Of a stretch of DNA of 64,000 nucleotides, positions 35,208 to 43,694 are shown piece after piece. Source of the DNA: Casimicrobium huifangae (GTDB lineage Bacteria > Pseudomonadota > Gammaproteobacteria > Burkholderiales > Casimicrobiaceae); contig NZ_CP041352.1 in the NCBI RefSeq assembly GCF_009746125.1, positions 399,847 to 463,846 on the forward strand, given 5' to 3'. The notes under the pieces are model-generated. The model worked only from the letters and a program-made list of their open reading frames with translations, did no database searches and was not told the DNA's origin. The first letter of the stretch is position 1; every line of letters begins with the position of its first letter. The translations under genes and the position numbers were made by a program.

Positions 35208-35999
35208 TTGACCCAGCACCCGAGCCACGACAACCGCGAGAGAGCGCCCAATCCCTTCCTGATGGCAATGGAGGCGCGCGCACCGTGGGAGTGGGGCGCC
35301 GCACTTGCCGCCTGGCCGATGCTGCGCATGGCTGGCATGTGGCCGCGGCCCACGCACGACACACCGCACCACGTCATCGTCTACCCCGGCCTCGCTGCGG
35401 GTGACGGTTCCACTGGCCCGCTGCGCGGCTTTCTGAAAGACCTTGGCTACGAAGTGCACGGCTGGTATCAAGGCGTCAATCGCGGCCCGCGCAAAGGCGT
35501 GCTTGAGCGCATGCGTGAGCAGCTCGTGGCCGTGCATCGTGACTATGGCGAGCCGGTGTCGCTGATTGGCTGGAGCCTCGGCGGTGTCTACGCACGCGAG
35601 ATCGCGAAGGAGGTGCCGCACGCGGTACGCAACGTGATCACGCTCGGCACCCCGTTTGCCCAGAGCCCGCGCGCCACCAACGCCTGGCGTGTGTACTCGA
35701 TGCTCTCCGGCGAAACGCTGCCTGACGAACTGATGCTGCACAAGCTCACCGCGCCGCCGCCGGTGCCTTTCACCAGCCTCTATTCCAAAACTGATGGCGT
35801 GGTGGCGTGGCCGGCCAGCATCCAGAAGCAGCCGCACGATCATCCGCACGGCATCGAGAACATCGAAGTGTTCGCCAGCCACCTCGGCATTGGCGCCAAC
35901 CCGGCTGCGTGGTACGCCATTGCCGACCGGCTGGCGCAGAAGCATGGCGAGTGGGCGCCCTTCGTGCCGCCGCTCGGGGCACGCTTCCTTTACGGCTAG
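35208..35999 (+). CDS. alpha/beta hydrolase (lipase/esterase-like)
   Basis: 263-residue cytoplasmic hydrolase. Nucleophile elbow GWSLGG with catalytic Ser, Asp candidate in SKTDGVVAW, His candidate in FASHLGIG; HHVIVYPGLAAGD holds the oxyanion region. TTG 35208 is the likely start because GCAGGAG lies about 8 bases upstream and the next ATG (35263) would cut into the conserved part. It starts 60 bp after the WS/DGAT gene and 7 bp before the next hydrolase gene, so a lipid ester turnover role is plausible. Confidence 0.85.
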   Translation: MTQHPSHDNRERAPNPFLMAMEARAPWEWGAALAAWPMLRMAGMWPRPTHDTPHHVIVYPGLAAGDGSTGPLRGFLKDLGYEVHGWYQGVNRGPRKGVLERMREQLVAVHRDYGEPVSLIGWSLGGVYAREIAKEVPHAVRNVITLGTPFAQSPRATNAWRVYSMLSGETLPDELMLHKLTAPPPVPFTSLYSKTDGVVAWPASIQKQPHDHPHGIENIEVFASHLGIGANPAAWYAIADRLAQKHGEWAPFVPPLGARFLYG

Positions 36000-36005
36000 T
36001 CCACG

Positions 36006-36923
36006 ATGCGCGTCGCTGCCAATGGCCTCGAATTCGAGGTCGAGATTGACGAGCCTGCGCCCGCTACGCTGCGCGAGGGCGTCGAGCCCGCCAGCGTGTT
36101 GCTGATCATGGGCCTGGGTATGCAGCTGATTGCTTGGCCGGAGGCGCTGGTGAGCGCGCTGACCGGCGCTGGCTACCGCGTGATCCGCTTTGACAACCGC
36201 GATATCGGCCTGTCGTCGCACACACCGGGCAAGGCGCCGAATCTGGCGCTGATGACCATCAAATACCGTCTCGGTGTGAACATCCGCACCGCCTACACGC
36301 TGCGGCACATGGTCGACGACACCGCTGGCGTGCTCGATGCGCTGGGCGTGACGCGCTGCCACGTTGTCGGTGTCTCGATGGGCGGCATGATTGCGCAGGG
36401 GCTGGCCAGCCGATACCCCGATCGCGTGCAGTCGCTGGTCAGCATCATGAGCACCACTGGCGCGCGGCATCTGCCCAAGGCAACGTCCAAGGCCTCGTTC
36501 GCCTTCATCGCCCGCCCGCGCAGCCGCGAGCGCGATGTGGTCGTCGAGCATCTGGCCAAGGTGATGCGGGTGATCGGCAGCCCGAAATACCCGACGCCGC
36601 TGCCCGAGCTGCGAGAGCGCATCGGCGCCGCTTATGACCGCGCCTACTATCCGGCGGGCATGATCAAGCAGCTCGCCGCCATCGTCGCCTCCGGCGACCG
36701 CACGGATGAAGTGCGCGCCATCAAGGCGCCCACGCTGGTGATCCACGGTCGCGACGACCCGCTGGTGCCGGTGCAAAACGGCGAGGAAACCGCGCGGCGA
36801 ATCCCGGGCAGCGAAATCGTCACCATCATCGGCATGGGCCACGACTTCGGCCCGCTGCCGCAGATCACGCAGAAAGTGCTGGCGTTTCTCGCCAAACACG
36901 CGGGCAAAACAGCATCAGCTTGA
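36006..36923 (+). CDS. alpha/beta hydrolase
   Basis: 305-residue alpha/beta-fold hydrolase of the esterase/haloperoxidase type. LLIMGLGMQLIAWPEAL carries the oxyanion segment, VVGVSMGGMIAQ the catalytic Ser, IHGRDDPLVPV the Asp and GMGHDF the His. The insertion SSHTPGKAPNLALMTIKYRLG is typical of proteins annotated as lipid or polyketide hydrolases. It is in the same transcription unit as the preceding hydrolase and WS/DGAT. No signal peptide; substrate unknown. Confidence 0.88.
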   Translation: MRVAANGLEFEVEIDEPAPATLREGVEPASVLLIMGLGMQLIAWPEALVSALTGAGYRVIRFDNRDIGLSSHTPGKAPNLALMTIKYRLGVNIRTAYTLRHMVDDTAGVLDALGVTRCHVVGVSMGGMIAQGLASRYPDRVQSLVSIMSTTGARHLPKATSKASFAFIARPRSRERDVVVEHLAKVMRVIGSPKYPTPLPELRERIGAAYDRAYYPAGMIKQLAAIVASGDRTDEVRAIKAPTLVIHGRDDPLVPVQNGEETARRIPGSEIVTIIGMGHDFGPLPQITQKVLAFLAKHAGKTASA

Positions 36924-36940
36924 GCGTCAAATGGCGTCAG

Positions 36941-37033
36941 CGCTGGGCTCAATGCATGATTCGACCAAAAGTCGACAAAGCATCATTTACGGTGATTAGC
37001 CCAGCGCGGATGCGGCTTTCAACGAAAAGCCGC
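36941..37033 (+). repeat. structured intergenic repeat, copy C
   Basis: Clearest copy. A 9-bp stem CGCTGGGCT (36941-36949) / AGCCCAGCG (36998-37006) encloses TCGAC-caaaa-GTCGA with the box AAAGTCGA at 36968-36975, followed by the terminal hairpin GCGGCTTT-caacga-AAAGCCGC (37012-37033). The box-to-A-tract alignment offset is 56 nt. It lies between the convergent hydrolase and azlD genes and reaches the azlD stop codon, so it may also serve as a terminator. Confidence 0.75.
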
Positions 37034-37374
37034 TAACCCGCCAGCCACAAAATCGCGTGCAGCGACCCCATGCCGACGATCAGCGGCACCAGCATGCCGC
37101 CGCGCCACCAGGCGTAGATGCCGGTGAGGATGGCCGCCACCACGTGCGGCCAGCGAGCGTGCAGGTCAAACGCGCCGCCGTTGAGCAGGATCAGCGGCAG
37201 CACCAGCGCCGCAAAGATCGCTGGCACAGCCAGTTGCAGCGCCCGCTCAAAGCGCGGCGGCAGCTTCTTGCCAGCCAGCAGGCCGATGAACGAATAGCGG
37301 ATCGCAAACGTGCCCACCGCCAGCAGTGCAATCGCCAGCCAGCCGCTCGGTGTGCCAAAACTGCCCCAGTTCAT
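37033..37374 (-). CDS. azlD: AzlD family branched-chain amino acid exporter subunit
   Basis: Small membrane subunit (113 residues) of the AzlCD exporter for branched-chain amino acids. It has about four hydrophobic segments (WLAIALLAVGTFAIRYSFIGLL, AVPAIFAALVLPLILL, HVVAAILTGIYAWW, VGMGSLHAILWL). The TFAIRYSF motif near the N-terminus is typical of AzlD. The frame is open much further upstream across azlC; the start is ATG 37374, which overlaps the azlC stop by four bases. Confidence 0.9.
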   Translation of the reverse strand: MNWGSFGTPSGWLAIALLAVGTFAIRYSFIGLLAGKKLPPRFERALQLAVPAIFAALVLPLILLNGGAFDLHARWPHVVAAILTGIYAWWRGGMLVPLIVGMGSLHAILWLAG

Positions 37375-38126
37375 GGCGCCGCTCCCGCCTGCGCACGGCG
37401 CGCGAGGAGCGCATCCACCGCGAGGCCCACGGTGGTGCCCACCGCGCAGGCCACAATCAGGCCCAGCTTCAGCGGCAGCGCGTAGAGCACCACGCCCGCG
37501 GCGCCGCCCGCCAGCGCCGCCACCACCTGCGGCCTCGATTTCAACAGTGGCACCACCAGCGCCACGAATGAAAGCGGAATGGTGAAGTCCAGTTGCCACG
37601 AGGCGGGCAGCTTGGCCCCGGCAAACGCGCCGACCACGTTCATCAAAATCCACCACGGCCACAGCACCGCCGCGCAGCCCAGATAGAAGGCAAAAGCGTG
37701 CTCGTTGTGCTCGCCGCGCTGGTGCCGTGCTTCGTTCGAGATGAAGGTCTGATCCACCAGAAACGCCGCCCACAGCAGCCGCTCCTTGCGTGTGGCGCCA
37801 GCAATGCGCGGCGCGATGGCGGCGCTGTAAACGGCCATGCGCAGGTTCACCACCAGACCGGATGCCACCGCGATCAACAGCGGCGCGCCGCTGGAGAGAA
37901 ACTGCGTCAGCACCGCCTGCGACGAGCCGGCGAAGGCAAACGCCGCCAGCGCTACCGCACCCCATTCGCCGAGGCCCGCCTGCACGGCCGCCACGCCGCA
38001 CACCAGACCGAACGGCATGTAGGACGGCAGCAACTGTCCGCACTCCAGCGCCCCGGCGCGAAACGCTGCGCGCCGCGCCGCGTGGTCATCGGCGTTGCGC
38101 GGCGTGGGGTCAGCGCCGCCGCTCAT
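37371..38126 (-). CDS. azlC: AzlC family branched-chain amino acid exporter
   Basis: Large subunit of the AzlCD exporter, 251 residues, with roughly six to seven membrane segments. Family landmarks are LPSYMPFGLVCGVAAVQAGL, AFAFAGSSQAVLTQFL, the conserved NLRMAVYSAAIAP and LVDQTFISNEARH. It overlaps folA upstream by four bases and azlD downstream by four, making a tight minus-strand operon folA-azlC-azlD. Confidence 0.92.
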   Translation of the reverse strand: MSGGADPTPRNADDHAARRAAFRAGALECGQLLPSYMPFGLVCGVAAVQAGLGEWGAVALAAFAFAGSSQAVLTQFLSSGAPLLIAVASGLVVNLRMAVYSAAIAPRIAGATRKERLLWAAFLVDQTFISNEARHQRGEHNEHAFAFYLGCAAVLWPWWILMNVVGAFAGAKLPASWQLDFTIPLSFVALVVPLLKSRPQVVAALAGGAAGVVLYALPLKLGLIVACAVGTTVGLAVDALLARRAQAGAAP

Positions 38127-38641
38127 CGCAGCCGCTCGTAGTGCACAAATGCGTACTGCACCGGCGCCGCATCAGCGGCCAACGGCCCGCTTTGCACATC
38201 GCGCGACACTTCACGGAACTGCGCGCGGTCCCACGCAGGAAAGTGCGTGTCGCCCGGCACATCGGCATCAATCTCGGTCAGAAACAAATCGTCCGCCAGC
38301 GCCAGCGCCTCGGCATACATCGCGTAGCCACCAATCACCAGCACCGGTTGCTCCGCAGGCGCGGGCAGCGCCAGTGCCTCGGTAAGCGTGCGCACCTGCG
38401 TGACATCCGCCGGCAGCGCGAGCGCCCGTGACGACACCACCACGTGCTCGCGATTCGGCAACTGCTTCGGGAGCGATTCCCACGTGCGCCGCCCCATCAC
38501 AATGCGCTTGCCGCTGGTCAGCGCCTTGAAATATTTGAGATCTGCAGAAAGATGCCAGGGCATGGTGCCATCACGGCCGATCACGCCATTGCGCGCCACC
38601 GCTGCGATCAAAGCCAGCCGCGGTTGGAGAGGGGTTGTCAT
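38123..38641 (-). CDS. folA: dihydrofolate reductase
   Basis: NADPH-dependent reduction of dihydrofolate, 172 residues. ALIAAVARNGVIGRDGTMPWHLSADLKYFKALT carries the Met20-type loop, Trp and the active-site Asp; GRRTWESLPKQLPNREHVVVSS and VIGGYAMYAEAL are the cofactor-binding segments. First gene of the folA-azlC-azlD group. Its usual partner thyA is not in the window. Confidence 0.96.
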   Translation of the reverse strand: MTTPLQPRLALIAAVARNGVIGRDGTMPWHLSADLKYFKALTSGKRIVMGRRTWESLPKQLPNREHVVVSSRALALPADVTQVRTLTEALALPAPAEQPVLVIGGYAMYAEALALADDLFLTEIDADVPGDTHFPAWDRAQFREVSRDVQSGPLAADAAPVQYAFVHYERLR

Positions 38642-38977
38642 AGGGAGAGATTGTAAGAGCCCGCTCGGATATTCGCGTTGCGTGAGCTACGTTTAACCTT
38701 GTCACCTAATGTGCAGCACCACGAAAAAGAGGGAAGCACGCCGCGAGTGCATTCTGCAAGTTGCGACGTGCAACGGACCGTAGGCACATGAATGCATTCG
38801 TATGCGTCACATACGTTCTGTCGCATTAACTTCGCAGCAGCCCCAGCGCAGTAAATAATGTGGGGAGACGGCATACGATACAGGGTTCAAAATTCTGCTG
38901 ATTCGGCCCTAAGCCAAATTGGCCAGTGTGCGCAAGTCGCAAATGTGAGTAGTTGAGCTTAAGCTTAAGAATGCCAA
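38642..38977. other. gene-free spacer with small palindromes
   Basis: 336 bp of lower-GC sequence between divergent folA and the split ATPase gene. It contains CGTATG-cgtca-CATACG (38799-38815) and a perfect 12-base palindrome CTTAAGCTTAAG (38958-38969) 8 bp before the ATPase start, which could be an operator. I see no gene, RNA or repeat-family member in it. Confidence 0.5.
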
Positions 38978-39333
38978 ATGACTGATCTATCAAAGAAACT
39001 AGCCGAGCAATTCGCCGTGAAGAATCGGTACGCGAACTTTGGCCCCTGTTTGCGTCAGTTGCAGGTCCATGGATTCCGCGGTATTCGGGGGATGTCAGTG
39101 GACTTGGAATTTCCGATAACCGCCATTTCTGGATTGAACGGCGCCGGAAAAAGCACACTGGGGCAATTGGCAATTTGTGCTTATCGCAAACCGATGACGT
39201 CAGGGAGCTACAAGCGGCATTACATCAAAGACTTTTTTCCTGTATCGCCCGCTGATCCCAAGCCGATTTCCGACGATGCGAAATCAGTCTACATTTTTGA
39301 AACGAGAAGTGGCCCCACATTTCAAGACAGCAG
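38978..39333 (+). pseudogene. AAA/OLD-family ATPase, N-terminal fragment cut by IS
   Basis: N-terminal part of an SMC/OLD-like AAA ATPase. LRQLQVHGFRGIRG and the Walker A GLNGAGKST (residues about 51-59) are intact. The native sequence stops at about residue 118, where the IS3-family element enters; the frame then runs 9 codons into the IS to a stop at 39361. The C-terminal two-thirds continue beyond the IS at 40728 in the same phase, so one insertion explains the split. GC is lower than flanking housekeeping genes. Proteins of this type are often phage-defence nucleases. Confidence 0.8.
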
Positions 39334-39351
39334 GATAAGTGGAAACTCGGA
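39334..39351 (+). repeat. IS3 element left terminal inverted repeat
   Basis: GATAAGTGGAAACTCGGA; pairs with the right end at 40711-40727 apart from a single-base indel in the A run. Confidence 0.8.
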
Positions 39352-39391
39352 TAGCAAATGACGCGGCGGAAGCCGCGAGAAAGACTATTCG

Positions 39392-39721
39392 ATGTCAACG
39401 AAGAAGAGCAGCGCAATTCGGCGCCAGCGGCGCAAGCTCACACCGGAATTCAAAGCCAGGGTTGCCCTGGCAGCGCTGCGGGAGGACGCAACGACAGCCG
39501 AGTTGGTGGCACGTTTTGACGTTCACGCCAACCAGATCAGCGAATGGAAGAAGCTATTGCTGGAGCGCGCCACACTCGCCTTTGGCGGGAGCACGACGCT
39601 GGCCGCTGGCGACGACGAAGCGCTCGTCAAGGCCCAGACCAAGATTGGGCAACAAGCCTTGGAGATTGATTTTTTAGAACGCGCGCTCACCAAGGTCGGA
39701 TTGCTGAGCGCCGGGAAATGA
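39392..39721 (+). CDS. IS3-family transposase OrfA
   Basis: 109-residue HTH DNA-binding subunit of the transposase. [40 protein letters not shown] is the IS3 OrfA helix-turn-helix, and a leucine-rich helix follows ([10 protein letters not shown]). The stop overlaps the orfB ATG by four bases (ATGA), in the -1 phase, so OrfB can be made by coupling or frameshifting. Confidence 0.92.
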   Translation: MSTKKSSAIRRQRRKLTPEFKARVALAALREDATTAELVARFDVHANQISEWKKLLLERATLAFGGSTTLAAGDDEALVKAQTKIGQQALEIDFLERALTKVGLLSAGK

Positions 39722-40602
39722 TCGACCGGACGCACAAACTATCGCTGACGCGGCAGGCCACGCTGGTTGGCATCAGCCGCTCGGCGGTGTACTACCAGGC
39801 CGTGGCGGTCTCCGAGCGCGATCTGGCGCTGATGCGGCGCATCGATGAGCTGCATCTGGAGCAGCCGTTCTGGGGCTCGCGGGGCCTCTTGCGCATGCTC
39901 AGGCGCGACGCATCGATCAAGCCCTGGATCGAGCAACAACCCTTGGGGCGCAAGCACGTCGCCACCCTCATGCGGCGCATGGGGATTGAGGCGCAGTGTC
40001 CAAAGCCCGGCACCAGCAAGCGAGGGCGTGGCCCCCGGCACAAGGTGTTCCCCTACCTGCTCGGCAGCATCAACTTCGAACAGATGGACGCCAACACGGT
40101 CTGGGCGCTCGACACCACCTACATCCCGATGCGTCACGGCTTCGCCTACCTCACCGCCGTGATCGACGTGGCCAGCCGCCGAGTGCTCGCGCACAAGCTC
40201 TGCACCACGCTGGAGGCGTATCACGCCGTCGAGATCGTCGAGCAGGCGATCCATCGCTTCGGTACGCCCGAGATCGTCAACACCGATCAGGGCAGCCAGT
40301 TCACCGCGCTCAAATTCGTTGAGGCGATCACGACGCGCAACATCAAGCTATCGATGGACGGTAGGGGGGCGTGGCGCGACAACGTCTTCGTCGAACGCTT
40401 CTGGCGAACAATCAAATACGAGCGCATCTACAAGCGTGCCTACGATACGGTGAGCCAGGCACGCGCCGACGTGGCTGAGTACATCGACTGGTACAACGAG
40501 CAGCGACCGCACACTTCCAACGAAATGGAGCAGACGCCGAAACAAGCCTACGACAATTCACGGGAGAAACTGGCGGCACGGAGCTTGAAGGCGGCTGCGT
40601 AG
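39718..40602 (+). CDS. IS3-family transposase OrfB (DDE integrase domain)
   Basis: 294-residue catalytic subunit. N-terminal helical part ([19 protein letters not shown]), then an rve/DDE core with Asp in WALDTTYIP, Asp in [10 protein letters not shown] and Glu in [14 protein letters not shown]. It appears full length and undamaged, so the element may be active. Confidence 0.93.
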   Translation: MIDRTHKLSLTRQATLVGISRSAVYYQAVAVSERDLALMRRIDELHLEQPFWGSRGLLRMLRRDASIKPWIEQQPLGRKHVATLMRRMGIEAQCPKPGTSKRGRGPRHKVFPYLLGSINFEQMDANTVWALDTTYIPMRHGFAYLTAVIDVASRRVLAHKLCTTLEAYHAVEIVEQAIHRFGTPEIVNTDQGSQFTALKFVEAITTRNIKLSMDGRGAWRDNVFVERFWRTIKYERIYKRAYDTVSQARADVAEYIDWYNEQRPHTSNEMEQTPKQAYDNSREKLAARSLKAAA

Positions 40603-40710
40603 AATGAAGCGAACCGGCGTGCTCCGCGTTACCCACGGCGCGCGCGAAACGTGCTCTATACGACGAGTTTTCGCGCGCGCCGTGGATAACGCTACGCTCT
40701 CAACCCACCC

Positions 40711-40727
40711 TCCGAGTTCCACTTATC
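40711..40727 (-). repeat. IS3 element right terminal inverted repeat
   Basis: TCCGAGTTCCACTTATC, the complement of the left terminal repeat at 39334-39351 with one base less. Confidence 0.8.
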
Positions 40728-41896
40728 TTTCGGGGTTTGTTGTCTTGACGAATGGGGCCACTTCTACGGATGACTACAAAAAGCCGCAAGAGGTAACTAT
40801 TTCGCGCGTGAATTCTGCATGGTCAGGATACAAACGCCAACCAGAGCGGCACTGCTATTACGTCGGTTTTACTGTCTACATACCTAAGGTCGAACGTCGA
40901 GACCTAAGTGTGTACGGTGGCGCCAACCTACTATTTACAGAGCAGCGTAAGATCGACGCGAACGTTATATCGAGAATGGCCAGAATCATCGGCCATCAGT
41001 ACGACGAAGTGTCCTTTCAGGGAATCTCTCACAAGGACAAGACATCTGAAATCGGCATCGCCGTCCGACTTGGCTACTCCTACTCGGAAAATAATATGGG
41101 CTTTGGTGAAGGTAGAGTGCTGTACACAGTTGATTTGCTGGAGACGTCACCCGAACAAAGTCTGTTTATCTTGGAGGAGCCGGAAACGTCGCTTCACGAA
41201 AGCGCGCAGTACGAGTTTGCAAAGTATCTCCTCGACGTATGTGCGAGACGTCATCACCAAATCATCTTGTCAACGCACTCGAGTGTCATCCTGAAAGCAT
41301 TGCCTTCGCAAGCTCGTAAGCTGATTGTGCGAGATTCGAACGGCGTGGAAATCCGGAATGGCATATCTGCCGACCAGATACGTTCGATCCTGTCACGTGG
41401 ACGTGAGGGCCAGCTGCACATCTGCGTGGAAGACGTATTCGCGCGGGTGCTTCTTACTGAAGCAGTTCGCGTCAAACGCCCGAACCTGTTGATCGCAATT
41501 TCCGTACACGCTATCGGTGACAAAGGTGCAGTTCGCGAGGCAGTAGGCGTTTTACGACGCGCCGGTTTGAAGGCCATAGGCGTTCGAGATGCCGACGTCG
41601 GTCCGGCACCGAAGGAATGGTTGTACTCATTTCCCGGTACGCTTCCGCCTGAACGAGAAGTGTTTGACAACACCGCCGTCAAGGATTTTGTCGCGAAAAA
41701 GTATGACGTCGACCTTGATTGGCTGCTTGCCCGCGATGAAATTTCCGATCACCACAAAATCGCTGAGCACATTGCGCGTGAAGCAAAAGTAGATGAAGAG
41801 TTCGTTCGAGCGTTGGTTATCGAGAAATATATTGACGCGATTGGTACAGAATTCGATGACCTTATGGTGAAGATTGATGCTGCTGTAGCGTCCTAA
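40728..41896 (+). pseudogene. AAA/OLD-family ATPase-nuclease, C-terminal fragment
   Basis: Remaining 389 residues of the gene interrupted at 39.33 kb. They hold the Walker B LFILEEPETSLHESAQ and HQIILSTHSSVILKAL of an ABC/SMC-type ATPase, then a TOPRIM-like nuclease half: CVEDVFARVLLTEAV with an acidic residue, AIGDKGAVREAVGVL, and the DxD-like GVRDADVG. That arrangement is characteristic of OLD-type overcoming-lysogenization nucleases. The open frame begins inside the IS at 40604, so a truncated product could still be made, but without Walker A it should not bind ATP normally. GC is about 50%. Confidence 0.78.
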
Positions 41897-41935
41897 CGAG
41901 GCGATACTATCGGCAATTGTTGCTGGGAGCTCAAC

Positions 41936-42511
41936 ATGGCAACTGTACGATCCGTGGAAAAACTCGTATTGATGGTCGTGGACGTGCAGGCGGGCGTGAT
42001 GCAGGAATGCGAGAACGCCGCGCAGACCATCGCCAATGTGGCCCGCACGGTGGAGCGCGCCCGCGCGGCGCAAGTGCCGGTGATCTGGGTGCAGCACGAG
42101 AGCGATGAACTGAAGCGCGACAGCGATGCCTGGCAGTGGGTGCCCGCGCTGGTGCCGGCAGCGGGCGAGGCGCGCGTGTACAAGCAGTTCAACTCGTCGT
42201 TCGAACAGACCAACACTGACGAACTGCTCGCGCAGGCGGGCGTGTCGCACATCGTGCTGGCGGGCGCGCAGAGCAACTGGTGCATCCGCGCTACCGCATA
42301 CGGCGCACTGGAGCGCGGCTACGACCTCACGCTGGTGAAGGACGCACACACCACCTCAGACCTTGATCTCGGCAATGGCACCAGGATCGACGCTGCAACC
42401 ATCGTGCGCGATCTCAACGTCACGATGAAGTGGCTGCAGTATCCGGGGCGACGCAACGCTGTTGCAGCGGCGGAAGAGGTGGTGTTTGGTGGAACCGGGG
42501 GAAACAGCTAG
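41936..42511 (+). CDS. cysteine hydrolase, isochorismatase family
   Basis: 191-residue isochorismatase-like hydrolase. Catalytic triad by position: Asp16 (VVDVQAGV), Lys83 (VYKQFNSSF) and Cys116 (AQSNWCIRAT). The family covers nicotinamidases, pyrazinamidases and carbamoyl hydrolases; the substrate cannot be told from sequence. It starts 39 bp after the split nuclease gene and converges on the nitroreductase gene. GC returns to the chromosomal level here. Confidence 0.9.
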   Translation: MATVRSVEKLVLMVVDVQAGVMQECENAAQTIANVARTVERARAAQVPVIWVQHESDELKRDSDAWQWVPALVPAAGEARVYKQFNSSFEQTNTDELLAQAGVSHIVLAGAQSNWCIRATAYGALERGYDLTLVKDAHTTSDLDLGNGTRIDAATIVRDLNVTMKWLQYPGRRNAVAAAEEVVFGGTGGNS

Positions 42512-42543
42512 CCAGGCAGGATTGACTGCGAGCCCAAGCGTTT

Positions 42544-42571
42544 TGTAGGCTGGGTCATGACCCAGCCTACA
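42544..42571. terminator. 28-base perfect palindrome between convergent genes
   Basis: TGTAGGCTGGGTCA followed directly by its exact reverse complement, no loop. Preceded by TTT on the plus strand, and preceded by short A/T on the other. Likely a bidirectional terminator for the cysteine hydrolase and nitroreductase genes; the GGCTGGGT/ACCCAGCC core also resembles dispersed palindromic repeats. Confidence 0.75.
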
Positions 42572-42588
42572 TAGTAGGTAGCGGTTGG

Positions 42589-43314
42589 TCAGCCCACCCA
42601 GCGGGTGAAATCCTCGGCCGCCACCCGTGGCGTGTGAAAGGTGTTCACCTTCGCGCTTTCATCGGCATGACCGAGCGACATGCCGCACACCATCAGCTCG
42701 CCCTCGCCCATGCCGATGATTGGTGCGATGATCTTCGCGAAGCCGTTCCACGCCGCCTGCGGGCAGGTGTGCAAACCGCGGGCGCGGGCAGCGACCATCA
42801 CGTTCTGGATGAACATGCCGCAATCGACCAGGCTGCCGCGGCCCATCACGCGATCAATGGTGAAGAACAGTCCGACCGGCGCATCGAAGAACTTGAAATT
42901 GCGCTGGTGCTGCGCGTGCATCGCATCCTTGTCGCCCTTGGTAATGCCGAGCAGCCCATAAAGCCCCCAGCCGTTTTCGCGACGACGATCGATGTACGGC
43001 GACACCCATTGCTCGGGGTAGTAGTCGTAGCTTTCGCGGTAGTCGCCCGCCAGCGCCGGGTTGGCGCGAATGGCATCGTGCGCAGCGCACACTTCACGTT
43101 CGATGCGCTGACGCGGTTCGCCTTCGACCACGTACACATGCCACGGCTGCGTGTTGGTGCCGCTGGGCGCGCGGGCTGCCACGCGCAGGATGTCGGCAAT
43201 CGTCTCGCGCGGTACCGGTGTGGGCAAAAAGGCGCGCGCCGAAAAGCGGCTTTCAATGGCGGCGTCCACGCTTGCCGGGTCATGGATGCGAGTGGTTACC
43301 TGAAGTTGACTCAT
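42589..43314 (-). CDS. nitroreductase family protein
   Basis: FMN-dependent nitroreductase, 241 residues from ATG 43314 (an in-frame ATG at 43368 would add 18 residues without similarity to the family). The signature SRFSARAFLPTPVPRETIADIL and AARAPSGTNTQPWHVYVVEG, which contact FMN, and the C-terminal half with QNVMVAARARGLHTCPQAAW and VCGMSLGHADESAKVNTF match the family. Physiological substrate unknown. Confidence 0.9.
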   Translation of the reverse strand: MSQLQVTTRIHDPASVDAAIESRFSARAFLPTPVPRETIADILRVAARAPSGTNTQPWHVYVVEGEPRQRIEREVCAAHDAIRANPALAGDYRESYDYYPEQWVSPYIDRRRENGWGLYGLLGITKGDKDAMHAQHQRNFKFFDAPVGLFFTIDRVMGRGSLVDCGMFIQNVMVAARARGLHTCPQAAWNGFAKIIAPIIGMGEGELMVCGMSLGHADESAKVNTFHTPRVAAEDFTRWVG

Positions 43315-43423
43315 GCGGTTTGACTGTATGCGTGTCTGTAAAGATGGCGATCTGCCGATGAGCCGCAATCGTAGCGAGGAACGTGGCGAAGCAGGACATT
43401 GGGGCGTGTGTTCGGCGCAGCAC

Positions 43424-43445
43424 GACGTATATACTTGACGTATAT
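43424..43445. promoter_or_regulatory. tandem operator-like repeat upstream of vapBC
   Basis: GACGTATAT occurs twice in direct orientation (43424-43432 and 43437-43445), 13 bp apart, and includes the palindrome GTATATAC (43427-43434). A -10-like TATACT lies at 43430-43435. It sits 19 bp before the vapB start, where VapB/VapBC autorepression normally acts. Confidence 0.6.
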
Positions 43446-43463
43446 CCTTGCTCGGAGGCCGCC

Positions 43464-43694
43464 ATGACCATCGCTCGCATCTTCCAGTCTGGCAACAGTC
43501 AGGCGGTGCGTTTGCCGAAGGAATTCCGGTTCAAGTCGGATCGCGTTGAGATTTTCCGAAAAGGCGACGACATCATCTTGCGCGAACGGCCCGCTACTGG
43601 GGCCGTGATATTCGATGCGCTGGCTGAGTTCCCAGACGACTTCATGGCCGATGGGCGCGCGGATACGCCGCCGCAGACGCGCGAGGGGCTGTAG
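43464..43694 (+). CDS. vapB: VapB-type antitoxin (AbrB/SpoVT fold)
   Basis: 76 residues; ATG 43464 follows a GGAGG ribosome-binding site (about 43455). MTIARIFQSGNSQAVRLPKEFRF is the swapped-hairpin AbrB-like DNA-binding domain, and the C-terminal acidic part (DALAEFPDDFMADG) should wrap the toxin. The next gene, vapC, starts at the very next base. Confidence 0.92.
   Translation: MTIARIFQSGNSQAVRLPKEFRFKSDRVEIFRKGDDIILRERPATGAVIFDALAEFPDDFMADGRADTPPQTREGL

Larger units (their letters stand above)
39334..40727 (+). mobile_element. IS3-family insertion sequence (about 1.39 kb)
   Basis: Complete-looking element with overlapping orfA/orfB and near-identical terminal inverted repeats: GATAAGTGGAAACTCGGA on the left (39334-39351) and the complement of GATAAGTGGAACTCGGA on the right (40711-40727). 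No clear target-site duplication is seen (flanks CAG and TTT), so the exact ends may be off by a base or two. OrfB resembles the IS51-type subgroup by eye. It splits an OLD-like ATPase gene; intact ORFs and repeats suggest a recent insertion. Confidence 0.88.

Noticed and set aside
33388-35364. 658-codon minus-strand open frame
   Set aside because: Antisense to the WS/DGAT gene, which has clear catalytic motifs and a ribosome-binding site; the product is His/Arg-rich and unlike any family.
35160-36899. 579-codon minus-strand open frame
   Set aside because: Lies opposite two well-supported alpha/beta hydrolases; composition typical of a shadow of GC-rich coding DNA.
40604-40727. N-terminal part of the 40604-41896 open frame as native protein
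   Set aside because: It lies inside the IS right end, up to the terminal inverted repeat, so it is not part of the original ATPase.
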